Made by a program: the position numbers and the translations under genes. A stretch of 64,000 bases of DNA, from positions 1-64,000 of the forward strand of contig NZ_LT992502.1 in NCBI RefSeq assembly GCF_900324475.1. The letters run 5' to 3'. The DNA is from Enterobacter bugandensis (GTDB lineage: Bacteria > Pseudomonadota > Gammaproteobacteria > Enterobacterales > Enterobacteriaceae). Within the stretch, counting starts at the first letter, position 1. Each line of letters begins with the position of its first letter. Below are positions 23,809 to 31,912 of this stretch, in pieces. The notes beneath the pieces were generated by a model that did no database searches, was not told the DNA's origin, and saw only the letters and a program-made list of their open reading frames with translations.

Positions 23809-25095
23809 TTACTTCCCTTTAGCCAGATACTTCGCCATCTCGTCTTCCGGCACCATGCCGCCGCCGGTTGCCCACACCAGGTGGGTAATGTTGGTATGCG
23901 AATGAACGCGCAGCGGCCCGGCCATGCCCGCCAGTGCGGACGGTTCCAGCCGAATGCCTTCCTCCTGCGCCAGCCAGCCGAGCATGTCGTACATGCTCCG
24001 ATCGGAAAGGGTATAGAACCCGTCGAGCAGGCGCTCCATCGCGCGGCCCACGAAGCCGGACGCGCGCCCAACCGCCAGACCGTCCGCCGCCGTCACGTTA
24101 TCAATGCCCAGATCCTGCACCGCGATTTCATCGTGCAGGCCGGTGTAAACGCCCAGCAGCATGCACGGCGAGTGCGTTGGCTCCGCGAAGAAGCAGTGCA
24201 CGTTATCACCAAAGGCCAGCTTCAGGCCAAACGCCACGCCGCCAGGCCCGCCGCCTACGCCGCACGGCAGATAGACGTACAGGGGATGATCCGCATCCAC
24301 CACGCGGCCCTGTTCGGTGAACTGCGCTTTCAGGCGCTCGCCCGCCACCGCATAGCCCAGGAACAGGGTGCGGGAATTCTCATCGTCAATGAAGAAGCAG
24401 TTCGGATCGCTTTCCGCCGCTTTGCGCCCTTGCTCCACCGCCACGCCGTAATCCTGCTCATATTCCACGACGATGACGCCGTGGCTGCGCAGCCTGGCTT
24501 TCTTCCACTCGCGGGCGTCGGCGGACATATGGACCGTCACCTTAAAGCCGATGCGTGCGCTCATTATGCCAATGGATAACCCCAGGTTGCCGGTGGAGCC
24601 CACGGCAATGCTGTACTGGCTGAAGAAGGCCTTAAAGCGTGGCTCCAGCAGAATGCTGTAGTCGTCTTCAACGCTCAGCAACCCGGCGTCCAGCGCCAGT
24701 TTTTCCGCGTGGGTCAGCACTTCATAGATGCCGCCGCGCGCTTTAATCGAGCCGGAAATCGGCAGGTGGCTGTCTTTTTTCAGCAGCAGCGTGCCGGGAA
24801 TGGATTTGCCAGATTCTTTCTCCAGCCGCGACCGCATTGCCGGAATGGCGACCAGTTCAGATTCAATAATCCCGCCCGTTGCCGCCGTCTCCGGGAAGGC
24901 TTTCGCCAGATACGGCGCGAAGCGGTTGAGGCGCGCATGGGCATCGTCCACGTCGGCTTTGGTCAGCCCGACATAGGGCAGCCCTTCTTCAAGCGTGGTG
25001 GTGTTCGGGTTAAGCCAGGTGGTTTCTTTCAGGGCAATCAGATCCTCAACCAGAGGAAACTGTGCGGTTAAAGTGGTGATAGTTGCGTTTTCCAT
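23809..25095 (-). CDS. dsdA: D-serine ammonia-lyase DsdA
   Basis: DsdA converts D-serine to pyruvate and ammonia, removing a toxic D-amino acid and allowing growth on it. The 428-residue fold-type II PLP enzyme has the PLP lysine K118 in SGSIKARGG and the glycine-rich phosphate loop CGVGGGPGG. Slightly shorter than E. coli DsdA (about 442) at the C-terminus. It follows dsdX by 17 bases, so the two form one operon controlled by the divergent dsdC. Confidence 0.96.
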   Translation of the reverse strand: MENATITTLTAQFPLVEDLIALKETTWLNPNTTTLEEGLPYVGLTKADVDDAHARLNRFAPYLAKAFPETAATGGIIESELVAIPAMRSRLEKESGKSIPGTLLLKKDSHLPISGSIKARGGIYEVLTHAEKLALDAGLLSVEDDYSILLEPRFKAFFSQYSIAVGSTGNLGLSIGIMSARIGFKVTVHMSADAREWKKARLRSHGVIVVEYEQDYGVAVEQGRKAAESDPNCFFIDDENSRTLFLGYAVAGERLKAQFTEQGRVVDADHPLYVYLPCGVGGGPGGVAFGLKLAFGDNVHCFFAEPTHSPCMLLGVYTGLHDEIAVQDLGIDNVTAADGLAVGRASGFVGRAMERLLDGFYTLSDRSMYDMLGWLAQEEGIRLEPSALAGMAGPLRVHSHTNITHLVWATGGGMVPEDEMAKYLAKGK

Positions 25096-25112
25096 AATAT
25101 GTCTCTTCGCGC

Positions 25113-26450
25113 TCAGATAATGAAAGAAAGCAGGAATGTGCCGCCAAGTGCAAGCACCGAGGCGATAAACGTCGCCGTCGTATAGTATTTGAAGGTCTCA
25201 TTCAGGGTCGCGCCGCAGTATTGCTTCACCAGCCAGAAGAGAGAATCGGTCACGATCGTGCAGCCAATGGCGCCGGAACCGATGGCAATGGTGATGATCT
25301 CCGGGCTGACGTTCGGGTAGAGCGGCAGCATCGGCGCGACGATGGCCGTGGCGCCCATCATCGCGACCGTGGCGGAGCCTACGGCGGCATGCAGCACCAG
25401 CGCCACCAGCCAGGCGAGCAGGATAGGGTGCATGTGCAGATTCGAGAGAATTTGCGCCAGCGAGTCCGCCAGTCCGCTGGTTTTCAGGATGGCGTTGAAC
25501 GCGCCGCCCGCGCCGATAATCAGCAAAATGTTGGCGATAGAGCCAAAGCCGTGCTCGGTGTGCGTCAGCATCGCGCCCATGCCCATGTGCTGGCGGATGC
25601 CCAGCAGGTAGTAGGCGACAAACACGGCGATAAACATGGCGGTGATCGGGTTGCCGATAAACTCCAGCAGTGTATACAGCGTGCCGTCTTTTGCCATATT
25701 CAGTTCAGCGATGGTCTTCACCAGCATCAGGGCAATCGGCAGCAGCACCGTAAACAGCGTGGCGCCCAGCGACGGCAGGGTATGCTCCTCCCGCACCTTC
25801 AGGTCTGAAAATTCCGCCGGAACCGGTTTAAACGGCAGACGATTGCCGAGCAGCTTCAGGAACAGCGGGCCGCCGACCAGAGAGGCCATCAGGCCGACCA
25901 TCAAACCGTAGACAATGACCGTTCCAACGTCCGCCCCTAATTTATTGGTCACAAACAGCGCGGCCGGATGCGGCGGCACCACGCAGTGCACCGCCATCAG
26001 CGCGGTACAGAGCGGAATGGCCAGCTTGAGCAGCGACGTGTGGGTCTTTTTGGCGATGGAAAACGCCAGCGGTATCAGCAGGACCACGCCCACTTCCACG
26101 AACAGCGTAATGCCGCAGATCAGGCCCACCAGCACCATAATCACGTCTGCTGACAGCCAGCGGCAGCGCTGCAACGTAATCCCGATGCGCTCTGCCGCGC
26201 CGGAAACCTCCATCATCTTGCCGAGAATGGTCCCAAGACCAATCACGGCCGCCAGGAAGCCCAGCGTGCCGCCAATCCCACTCTCAATGGCGTTTACCAT
26301 ATCCAGCGGGCTCATTCCCATCATTGCGCCGACGAAAAAGCTCGCCAGCAGCAGCGCGAGGAACGGGTGAAACTTTAGCTTAACGATGGTTAAAACAATC
26401 AACACAATGCTGACCAGCAGCGTTGCCACAACCCAGACCTGAGATCCCAT
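25113..26450 (-). CDS. dsdX: D-serine transporter DsdX
   Basis: A 445-residue gluconate:proton symporter (GntP) family permease that imports D-serine. About 12 membrane segments are visible, with typical family stretches [20 protein letters not shown] and [20 protein letters not shown]. First gene of dsdXA, divergent from dsdC with a gap of 204 bases that should contain the DsdC and CRP sites. Confidence 0.94.
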   Translation of the reverse strand: MGSQVWVVATLLVSIVLIVLTIVKLKFHPFLALLLASFFVGAMMGMSPLDMVNAIESGIGGTLGFLAAVIGLGTILGKMMEVSGAAERIGITLQRCRWLSADVIMVLVGLICGITLFVEVGVVLLIPLAFSIAKKTHTSLLKLAIPLCTALMAVHCVVPPHPAALFVTNKLGADVGTVIVYGLMVGLMASLVGGPLFLKLLGNRLPFKPVPAEFSDLKVREEHTLPSLGATLFTVLLPIALMLVKTIAELNMAKDGTLYTLLEFIGNPITAMFIAVFVAYYLLGIRQHMGMGAMLTHTEHGFGSIANILLIIGAGGAFNAILKTSGLADSLAQILSNLHMHPILLAWLVALVLHAAVGSATVAMMGATAIVAPMLPLYPNVSPEIITIAIGSGAIGCTIVTDSLFWLVKQYCGATLNETFKYYTTATFIASVLALGGTFLLSFII

Positions 26451-26654
26451 ATCTCACCTCACCCTTATGTCATCTGGGGGTATTGGACGAAAAAGCGGCG
26501 TGGGCTGACAAACGATATAAATTGGCGTTCAGGTGAGCCAGATTGAATCAACTGAGTGACTGCGCTCTAAAAAAAGCACTTAAACCGCATTAGGTTCACA
26601 TATATTCACCCTTAAACAGTATGCTGAGCGCAGAAACCACGCGTGAGAATTGTG

Positions 26655-27581
26655 ATGACCGATGCAAATGAAGCCAGAAACCGGCTGCTCAACGGCTGGC
26701 AGCTGTCGAAAATGTACACCTTTGAAGTGGCGGCTCGACATGAATCCTTCGCGCTGGCGGCGGAGGAGCTGTCGCTCAGCCCCAGCGCGGTGAGCCACCG
26801 CATCAACCTGCTCGAAGAAGAGCTCGGTATTCAGCTGTTTGTCCGTTCGCACCGTAAAGTCGAGCTGACGCAGGAGGGAAAGCGCGTATACTGGACGCTA
26901 AAATCGTCCCTCGACACCCTGAATCAGGAGATCCTGGACATCAAAAACCAGGCGCTGTCCGGCACGCTGACGGTCTACTCCCGGCCGTCGATCGCTCAGT
27001 GCTGGCTGGTACCCATGCTGGGCGACTTTACCCGCCGCTATCCGTCGATTTCGCTCACCGTCCTGACCGGCAATGATTACATCAATATGCAGCGAACGGG
27101 GGTCGATCTGGCGCTCTATTTCGACGATACGCCGCCAAACCATCTGTCTCATCACTTCCTGATGGACGAAGAGATTTTGCCCGTCTGCTCGCCGCAGTAT
27201 GCCCGCGAGCATGAGCTGTTGAAAAACCCGGATAACCTTAGCCACTGCACGCTGCTGCACGACCGTCAGGCCTGGAGCAATGATTCCGGTACGGATGAGT
27301 GGCTGAGCTGGGCGCAGCACTTTGCGGTGAATATGCCGCCATCGTCGGGTATTGGTTTCGATCGTTCCGACTTAGCGATTATTGCGGCCATCAACCACGT
27401 CGGCGTCGCGATGGGGAGAAAGCGGCTGGTGCAAAAACGGCTTGAACGGGGCGAACTGATCGCCCCGTTTGGTGACAAGACCCTGAAATGCCATCAGCAC
27501 TACTATGTTTCGACGCTTTCGGGCCGACAGTGGCCGAAAATAGACGCCTTTATCGGCTGGCTGAGAGAACTGGCAGGTTGA
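26655..27581 (+). CDS. dsdC: LysR-type activator DsdC
   Basis: A 308-residue LysR protein that activates dsdXA when D-serine is present. The helix-turn-helix is FALAAEELSLSPSAVSHRI; the ligand domain includes LTVLTGNDYINMQRTGVDLALYF cut from a segment very like E. coli DsdC. I chose the ATG at 26655 (MTDANEARNRLLNGWQ), which aligns with the E. coli start; an upstream GTG at 26643 would add four residues. Confidence 0.94.
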   Translation: MTDANEARNRLLNGWQLSKMYTFEVAARHESFALAAEELSLSPSAVSHRINLLEEELGIQLFVRSHRKVELTQEGKRVYWTLKSSLDTLNQEILDIKNQALSGTLTVYSRPSIAQCWLVPMLGDFTRRYPSISLTVLTGNDYINMQRTGVDLALYFDDTPPNHLSHHFLMDEEILPVCSPQYAREHELLKNPDNLSHCTLLHDRQAWSNDSGTDEWLSWAQHFAVNMPPSSGIGFDRSDLAIIAAINHVGVAMGRKRLVQKRLERGELIAPFGDKTLKCHQHYYVSTLSGRQWPKIDAFIGWLRELAG

Positions 27582-27665
27582 AGAATTATTACGCTTTCGC
27601 GCTACACCAAATGTGAAAAAGCATGCTAAATACAGGTAATGCTTTCGATTTATCCAGGGTAAACC

Positions 27666-28754
27666 GTGTTAAAGCCTCTTATAGCGACCGCGTTACTGAT
27701 CTCTTCCGGCTGGGCCATTGCCGCTGAGCCGCCGCTGACGGCTGCCCGTTATGCGCAGCAGCTTGGCGTCGGGATGGATGTGGACTGGGCGCGCACCGAG
27801 CGCGGCATACGCGAGTTCGACCCGCTGGTGGTTCGCGATTTTCGCGCAAAAGGCATTACCCACGTGCGCATTCGTGTCGCCGATGAGCCGACGGAAGCGC
27901 GGCTGATCCACCTGCGCAAGCTGGTGGAAGCCTGCGAGCAGTATGGCGTGATCCCGATTATCGCTTATCAGGCCGATGAATATAAAAACGACCCCAAAGC
28001 CGATAACGAGAAAGAGACGATCAACTGGTGGATTGCCGTGGCGCACTATTTCGGCCAGAGCTATCCGCTGCTGGGTTTTGACCTCATTTATGAGCCAGCC
28101 GACAAGCTTAACCACAACCTCGCGTCGTTAAACCGCGTGTATGAAAAAACCATTAAAGCGATCCACGACATCGACCCGCAGCGCATGATTTTCATTGCGC
28201 CGCGCCTGCGTGCCGCGCCGGAAGATTTATCCGGTCTGAAGCTGCCTGCGCACAGTCAAAACTACCTGCTGGCGGAGTGGCATATTTTCCCGTGGGGGCC
28301 GCTGAAAAATAGCGGTAAATACCCGTGGACGTCCGGCACGGCGGCGGAGAAGGCGGCTATCCGTAACCGCATCAGCACCGCGCTGCGCTGGCAGCAAAAA
28401 ACCGGGCACGTCAGCTGGGTTGGGGGCTGGGGCGTGGGGGAGTCAAACCACCTCACGCCAACCGCTTCGCAAATGGCCTTCGCCACCTTTATGGCCTGCG
28501 AGCTGCAAAAGGCGAAAATCCCGTATGCGCTTAACGCGGATTTCCAGTTTTACGACGGGGAAGAGGGGGCCTGGCGGCCTGCGCCGGAGCCGTTATTGCA
28601 GGCGATGATTGCGCCCGTCTGTGAAAAGCCCGGCGAGAAGCCGGGCCATCATGCGGTTAAACCGGCTGCTCGTGATGCGGAACGCGCGACGACAGCGGCA
28701 GCCAGCACAGTAAAATCAGCAGCCCCATTAGCGTCATCAGCAGGCCCAAACTAG
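27666..28754 (+). CDS. Secreted GH5-like glycoside hydrolase
   Basis: A 362-residue protein with a signal peptide (MLKPLIATALLISSGWAIA, cut near AIA-AEPP) and a cellulase-type (beta/alpha)8 domain to about residue 320. FDLIYEPADK is the probable acid/base glutamate strand. Substrate unknown; beta-glucan is a guess. The start is GTG 27666 after a CAGGG site. The last 45 or so residues are Ala/Ser/Lys-rich low-complexity sequence read through the emrD terminator and into the antisense of emrD (98-base overlap), so this tail is probably a run-on after loss of an earlier stop. Confidence 0.75.
   Translation: MLKPLIATALLISSGWAIAAEPPLTAARYAQQLGVGMDVDWARTERGIREFDPLVVRDFRAKGITHVRIRVADEPTEARLIHLRKLVEACEQYGVIPIIAYQADEYKNDPKADNEKETINWWIAVAHYFGQSYPLLGFDLIYEPADKLNHNLASLNRVYEKTIKAIHDIDPQRMIFIAPRLRAAPEDLSGLKLPAHSQNYLLAEWHIFPWGPLKNSGKYPWTSGTAAEKAAIRNRISTALRWQQKTGHVSWVGGWGVGESNHLTPTASQMAFATFMACELQKAKIPYALNADFQFYDGEEGAWRPAPEPLLQAMIAPVCEKPGEKPGHHAVKPAARDAERATTAAASTVKSAAPLASSAGPN
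28624..28646 (-). terminator. emrD terminator inside a convergent gene
   Basis: On the minus strand, GCCCGGC-TTCTC-GCCGGGC followed by TTTT lies 11 bases after the emrD stop. The same bases encode residues near 320-327 of the GH5-like protein on the plus strand. Confidence 0.8.
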
Positions 28755-29841
28755 CCTGCCCGGTCTGCGGCATCATGGCCGAGAGCCAGGCCAGCGCGCC
28801 GGAACCGATGTTCTGCAAACCGCCCACCAGCGCGCCCGCCGTGCCGGCGAGGAACGGGAACGGCTCCATCGCGCCGCTGGTGGCGAGCGGGAACAGCATT
28901 CCCGCGCCGAAGAAGAACAGCGCCGCCGGAATCAGCAGCGTCCAGACGGTCATCACGCCAAACAGCCCCGGGATCCACATCATCAGACCCGCCAGCAGGC
29001 AGCTGATCACGGCCTGCCACATCAGGGTTGAAAAGCGCTTGTTCTGACGCCCGGCAAACCAGGCGCCAAAGAACGCCGCCGGGATTGGCAGAATAAACAG
29101 AATGCTCACCACCATGCTGCTCAGGCCAAGACCCGCGCCCAGCAGCACGCCGGAGCAGGCTTCGAACACTGCAATACCCGCCAGGCCGCCGATCAGCATC
29201 AGCAGGTAGCAGGTAAACGCGCCGTTGCCGAACAGCGTCTTATAGCTTGTGAGAAGCTTCGTGCGCGGCGCGTCTTTTGGACGGGTTTCCGGCATCCAGC
29301 GCGCCATACTGAAGGTGACAATTACGCAGAGCACCAGCAGAAAGGCGTAACAGGCGCGCCAGGACCACATTGTGTCCAGCAGGCCGCCAATCAGTGGAGC
29401 GAGAAGCGGGCTGACCAGAATGCCCATATTTAACAGGCTGTTGGCGTGGCGGAGCTGGGTGCCCTGATACATATCGCGCGGTAAGGTTCGCGCCATCACC
29501 CCGCCGACACCCGTCCCAACGCCCTGCAGGGCGCTGGCGGCAATCAGTACGGTCAGGCTGTGGGTGGTAATGGCAATCACCGTCGCTACCATGAAAATGC
29601 TCATGCCCACCAGGATCACCGGGCGACGCCCGACGCGGTCGGAGAGCGGGCCGTAGAAGAGCTGTGAAACGCCATAGGTCAGCAGGTAGGCTGCCATCAC
29701 GCTCTGCACCGCGCCTTCGCGGACGTTCAGTTCCTTTGCCATGTCGGCAATCGCCGGAATGTAGATGGTTTGCGCCATCTGACCGACGGCCACCAGTAAC
29801 ACCAGCATCAACAATAAGTTAACGTTCCTTTGCTTTTTCAT
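28657..29841 (-). CDS. emrD: Multidrug efflux MFS transporter EmrD
   Basis: A 394-residue, 12-segment drug:proton antiporter of the DHA1 family that exports uncouplers and detergents. It shows the MFS signature GPLSDRVGRRPVIL and follows E. coli EmrD over its whole length. I chose the start MKKQRNVNLLLML (29841), giving the E. coli length; the frame extends seven codons upstream. In E. coli emrD also neighbours tisB. Confidence 0.95.
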   Translation of the reverse strand: MKKQRNVNLLLMLVLLVAVGQMAQTIYIPAIADMAKELNVREGAVQSVMAAYLLTYGVSQLFYGPLSDRVGRRPVILVGMSIFMVATVIAITTHSLTVLIAASALQGVGTGVGGVMARTLPRDMYQGTQLRHANSLLNMGILVSPLLAPLIGGLLDTMWSWRACYAFLLVLCVIVTFSMARWMPETRPKDAPRTKLLTSYKTLFGNGAFTCYLLMLIGGLAGIAVFEACSGVLLGAGLGLSSMVVSILFILPIPAAFFGAWFAGRQNKRFSTLMWQAVISCLLAGLMMWIPGLFGVMTVWTLLIPAALFFFGAGMLFPLATSGAMEPFPFLAGTAGALVGGLQNIGSGALAWLSAMMPQTGQASLGLLMTLMGLLILLCWLPLSSRVPHHEQPV

Positions 29842-30016
29842 GTCGCTGAATACTTTTGCCAAAAGAGAGAAATAAAGAATAAGTGACTACGCATTCCCAT
29901 AAATGCGCGAGGAATCTACCACAGACAGATGACAATTTAAGCATTGTTGCGGTGAATGAAAAAACCGGGAAAGGCAGGATTTGTAAACAAGAACGGCAAC
30001 TAATGTTGCCAGCGAT

Positions 30017-30850
30017 TTACGCCAGACGCAGCAGAATAGCGCCGACAGCAATACCCAGCGCTGCCGCGATGCGCAGGCCCGCAACCTTCTCTTTTAAAAG
30101 GACAAAGGCGATCAGCGCCCCGAAAAGAATTGAGGTTTCACGCAGCGCGGCGACCACCGCCAGTGGTGCCTGCGTCATCGCCCAGAGGGCCAGACCGTAA
30201 GAGCCCATGGTCCCCACGCCGCCGAGCAGCCCTTTTTTCCAGTGCAGGCGCAGGTAGCTGGACGCCTCGCGCCGACGCGCCACCATCGCCCAGCCCAGCA
30301 GGCAGAAGCCGTTCATAAAGAAGGTCCAGAGCGTGTAGCCCAGCGCGGTGTCCGACAGCCGCACGCCGGTGCCGTCCACCAGCGTATACCCGGCGATAAA
30401 ACAGGCGTTCAGCAGCGCCAGCCAGATCCCCCTGCGTGACTGCATGCGGCCATTCATCGCCATCGCCAGAATCGACAGGCAAATGACTCCGATACCGGAC
30501 CAGGCGAGCCAGGAGAGATGGTCGCCGAGCGCCAGCACGCTGATCAGCGCCACCAGCAGCGGGGCGGTGCCGCGCATCAGCGGATAGGTCTGGCTCATGT
30601 CCGAGACCTGATAGGTCTTCGCCACCAGCACGGTGTAGACCACCTGTAAGGCGCAGGAGACGATCAAAAACGGCCAGCTTGCCGCAGAAGGCTGTGGTGA
30701 GAAGGGCAGTAAAATCAGGGCAATAATCGCGGCTGAGCCGCTAACGCCGATCGCAGAGTAGAGTTTATCCGTTCCGGCTTTAACGATAGCGTTCCAGCTG
30801 GCATGCAGCAGTGCGGCGAAAAGCAAAATGCAGAAAACGGTGATGGTCAT
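30017..30850 (-). CDS. EamA/DMT-family transporter
   Basis: A 277-residue membrane protein with ten likely helices arranged as two EamA repeats (about 5-135 and 145-275). Hallmark residues are PLMRGTAPLLVALI in the first repeat and LRETSILFGALIAFVLLKEK in the second. Such proteins export metabolites, amino acids or drugs; the substrate is unknown. It stands alone between emrD and a GNAT gene, all on the minus strand. Confidence 0.85.
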   Translation of the reverse strand: MTITVFCILLFAALLHASWNAIVKAGTDKLYSAIGVSGSAAIIALILLPFSPQPSAASWPFLIVSCALQVVYTVLVAKTYQVSDMSQTYPLMRGTAPLLVALISVLALGDHLSWLAWSGIGVICLSILAMAMNGRMQSRRGIWLALLNACFIAGYTLVDGTGVRLSDTALGYTLWTFFMNGFCLLGWAMVARRREASSYLRLHWKKGLLGGVGTMGSYGLALWAMTQAPLAVVAALRETSILFGALIAFVLLKEKVAGLRIAAALGIAVGAILLRLA

Positions 30851-30912
30851 GGCGTATTGGGTGATGAATTGTCACTCAACTGTAACATTCACATCCTGAT
30901 GCCGCCAGCCGG

Positions 30913-31359
30913 TTACACCGCACAAAAAAGGCGGTGCGTCACCCGCGGTTCGTCTGAGACCAGCGTAAAACCGGCTCGATTGTAAAATCCGTACGCGCTG
31001 TCCGGCGCGTGAGTATTCAGAAAATCAAACCAGATGCTGGCATCCGCCATCACTACGGTTAAAAGCTGTTTTCCAATGCCCAGCCCGCGGCACTTCTCGC
31101 TGACGTAGAGATGGCGAATGCGTCCGGCACGCGGCTGCTGGCTGAACGGATCGCGGTTGAGGCCACACACGCCCACCAGCTTGCCGTTAAGAAACGCACC
31201 CAGCAGCTTTTCACCCGGCGCGTTAAAGCGGTTCTCACCCCGCAGCCAGTTCTCTTCCAGCCTGCGCAGCATGTTGAAATTCAGCGCGATACTTTCCGCC
31301 TTCAGGGCGATATACCCCGGCTCATCCGGTGTGACAGGCTCAATTAACAGACGCGACAT
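30913..31359 (-). CDS. GNAT-family N-acetyltransferase
   Basis: A 148-residue acetyl-CoA-dependent N-acetyltransferase. The acetyl-CoA pyrophosphate loop is seen in IRHLYVSEKCRGLGIGKQLL (R-x-x-G-x-G/A type), with the C-terminal GFYNRAGF strand typical of the fold. Substrate unknown. It lies 20 bases downstream of the tisB terminator and 62 bases before the EamA gene. Confidence 0.88.
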   Translation of the reverse strand: MSRLLIEPVTPDEPGYIALKAESIALNFNMLRRLEENWLRGENRFNAPGEKLLGAFLNGKLVGVCGLNRDPFSQQPRAGRIRHLYVSEKCRGLGIGKQLLTVVMADASIWFDFLNTHAPDSAYGFYNRAGFTLVSDEPRVTHRLFCAV

Positions 31360-31373
31360 AGCATTCCCTCGTT

Positions 31374-31402
31374 ATTAAAGAGGGGCGGTTGCCCGCCCCT
31401 CT
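31374..31402 (-). terminator. tisB terminator
   Basis: AGAGGGGCGG and CCGCCCCTCT are perfect 10-bp arms with a 4-base loop (31379-31402), followed on the minus strand by TTTAATAAC. It starts 21 bases after the tisB stop. Confidence 0.8.
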
Positions 31403-31423
31403 CAGGTGCGACTTGAACCTGAA

Positions 31424-31513
31424 TTACCGAACGTATTTCAGGACAGCATCAAGCAGTTGCAGTACTGCAACAATGAGTTTGAGGATAAGTATCACCATAT
31501 CCACTACGCTCAT
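31424..31513 (-). CDS. tisB: TisB membrane-depolarising toxin
   Basis: A 29-residue hydrophobic peptide, too short for routine gene callers. It begins MSVVDMVILILKLIV and ends LLDAVLKYVR, differing from E. coli TisB only by a few conservative changes. TisB inserts in the inner membrane during the SOS response, collapses the proton-motive force and promotes persister formation. An AAGGAG site precedes the ATG. The neighbours match E. coli (emrD on one side, istR and ilvB on the other), and a LexA box and an IstR pairing site are both present upstream. Confidence 0.95.
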   Translation of the reverse strand: MSVVDMVILILKLIVAVLQLLDAVLKYVR

Positions 31514-31584
31514 ACGCGTCTCCTTTTGGTTAAAAGGAGCACGATGCTGGCGTACCTTTCCGCCGCCTGTTGCCAGCACCTGGA

Positions 31585-31602
31585 TTGACGTAACACAGTG
31601 TG
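31585..31602 (-). promoter_or_regulatory. IstR-1 pairing site in the tisB leader
   Basis: The plus strand reads TTGACGTAACACAGTGTG here, identical to the first bases of istR-1 at 31830-31847. The tisB mRNA, from the minus strand, is therefore perfectly complementary to the 5-prime end of IstR-1. In E. coli this pairing blocks the ribosome standby site about 100 bases before tisB, the distance seen here. Confidence 0.9.
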
Positions 31603-31701
31603 CTCACTTCAGGGGTTAAGGCACTGACGGCACCACCCGTTTCAGCCAGGACTTCGTTGCGCCGGTAAACTGCGGCCCCCTCGCTCACTGCGAACACCCT
31701 C

Positions 31702-31733
31702 AGTATAGATAAATACTGTATGCATGAACAGTA
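31702..31733 (-). promoter_or_regulatory. LexA-controlled tisB promoter
   Basis: TACTGTATGCATGAACAGTA (31714-31733) contains a perfect LexA box, CTGT-N8-ACAG. On the minus strand a TATACT minus-10 box follows at 31707-31702, so LexA would cover the core promoter. Transcription would start near 31695, leaving a leader of about 180 bases before tisB (the tisA region). The 31514-31828 gap holds only these regulatory elements. Confidence 0.88.
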
Positions 31734-31793
31734 TTTTTTGGACAAAATTTGGAAGGTGATCCATACTCAAAAACGTCAAAATCCGTGCCGGAA

Positions 31794-31822
31794 TTGCGCG
31801 TTCGAGTTCTATCGCGTATACT
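31794..31822 (+). promoter_or_regulatory. istR-1 promoter
   Basis: TTGCGC (31794-31799), a 17-base spacer and TATACT (31817-31822) form a good sigma-70 promoter. Its start site would be at 31829, where the conserved IstR-1 sequence begins. No LexA box overlaps it, consistent with constitutive IstR-1 synthesis. Confidence 0.8.
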
Positions 31823-31828
31823 TTTCGC

Positions 31829-31905
31829 GTTGACGTAACACAGTGTGTTCTGCGGCGACCAACCGCAAAACCCTGATAAAAACCTCGCTTAGGCGGGGTT
31901 TTTTG
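31829..31905 (+). ncRNA. istR: Antitoxin small RNA IstR-1
   Basis: About 77 bases, beginning GTTGACGTAACACAGTGTG like E. coli IstR-1 and ending in a GC stem (ACCTCGC / GGCGGGGT type, 31881-31900) with a T-run. IstR-1 pairs with the tisB leader to block toxin translation and triggers RNase III cleavage. It is divergent from tisB. Its terminator is A-rich on one side and T-rich on the other and also lies 8 bases after the convergent effector gene, so it probably serves both. Confidence 0.9.
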
Positions 31906-31912
31906 TTTTCTG

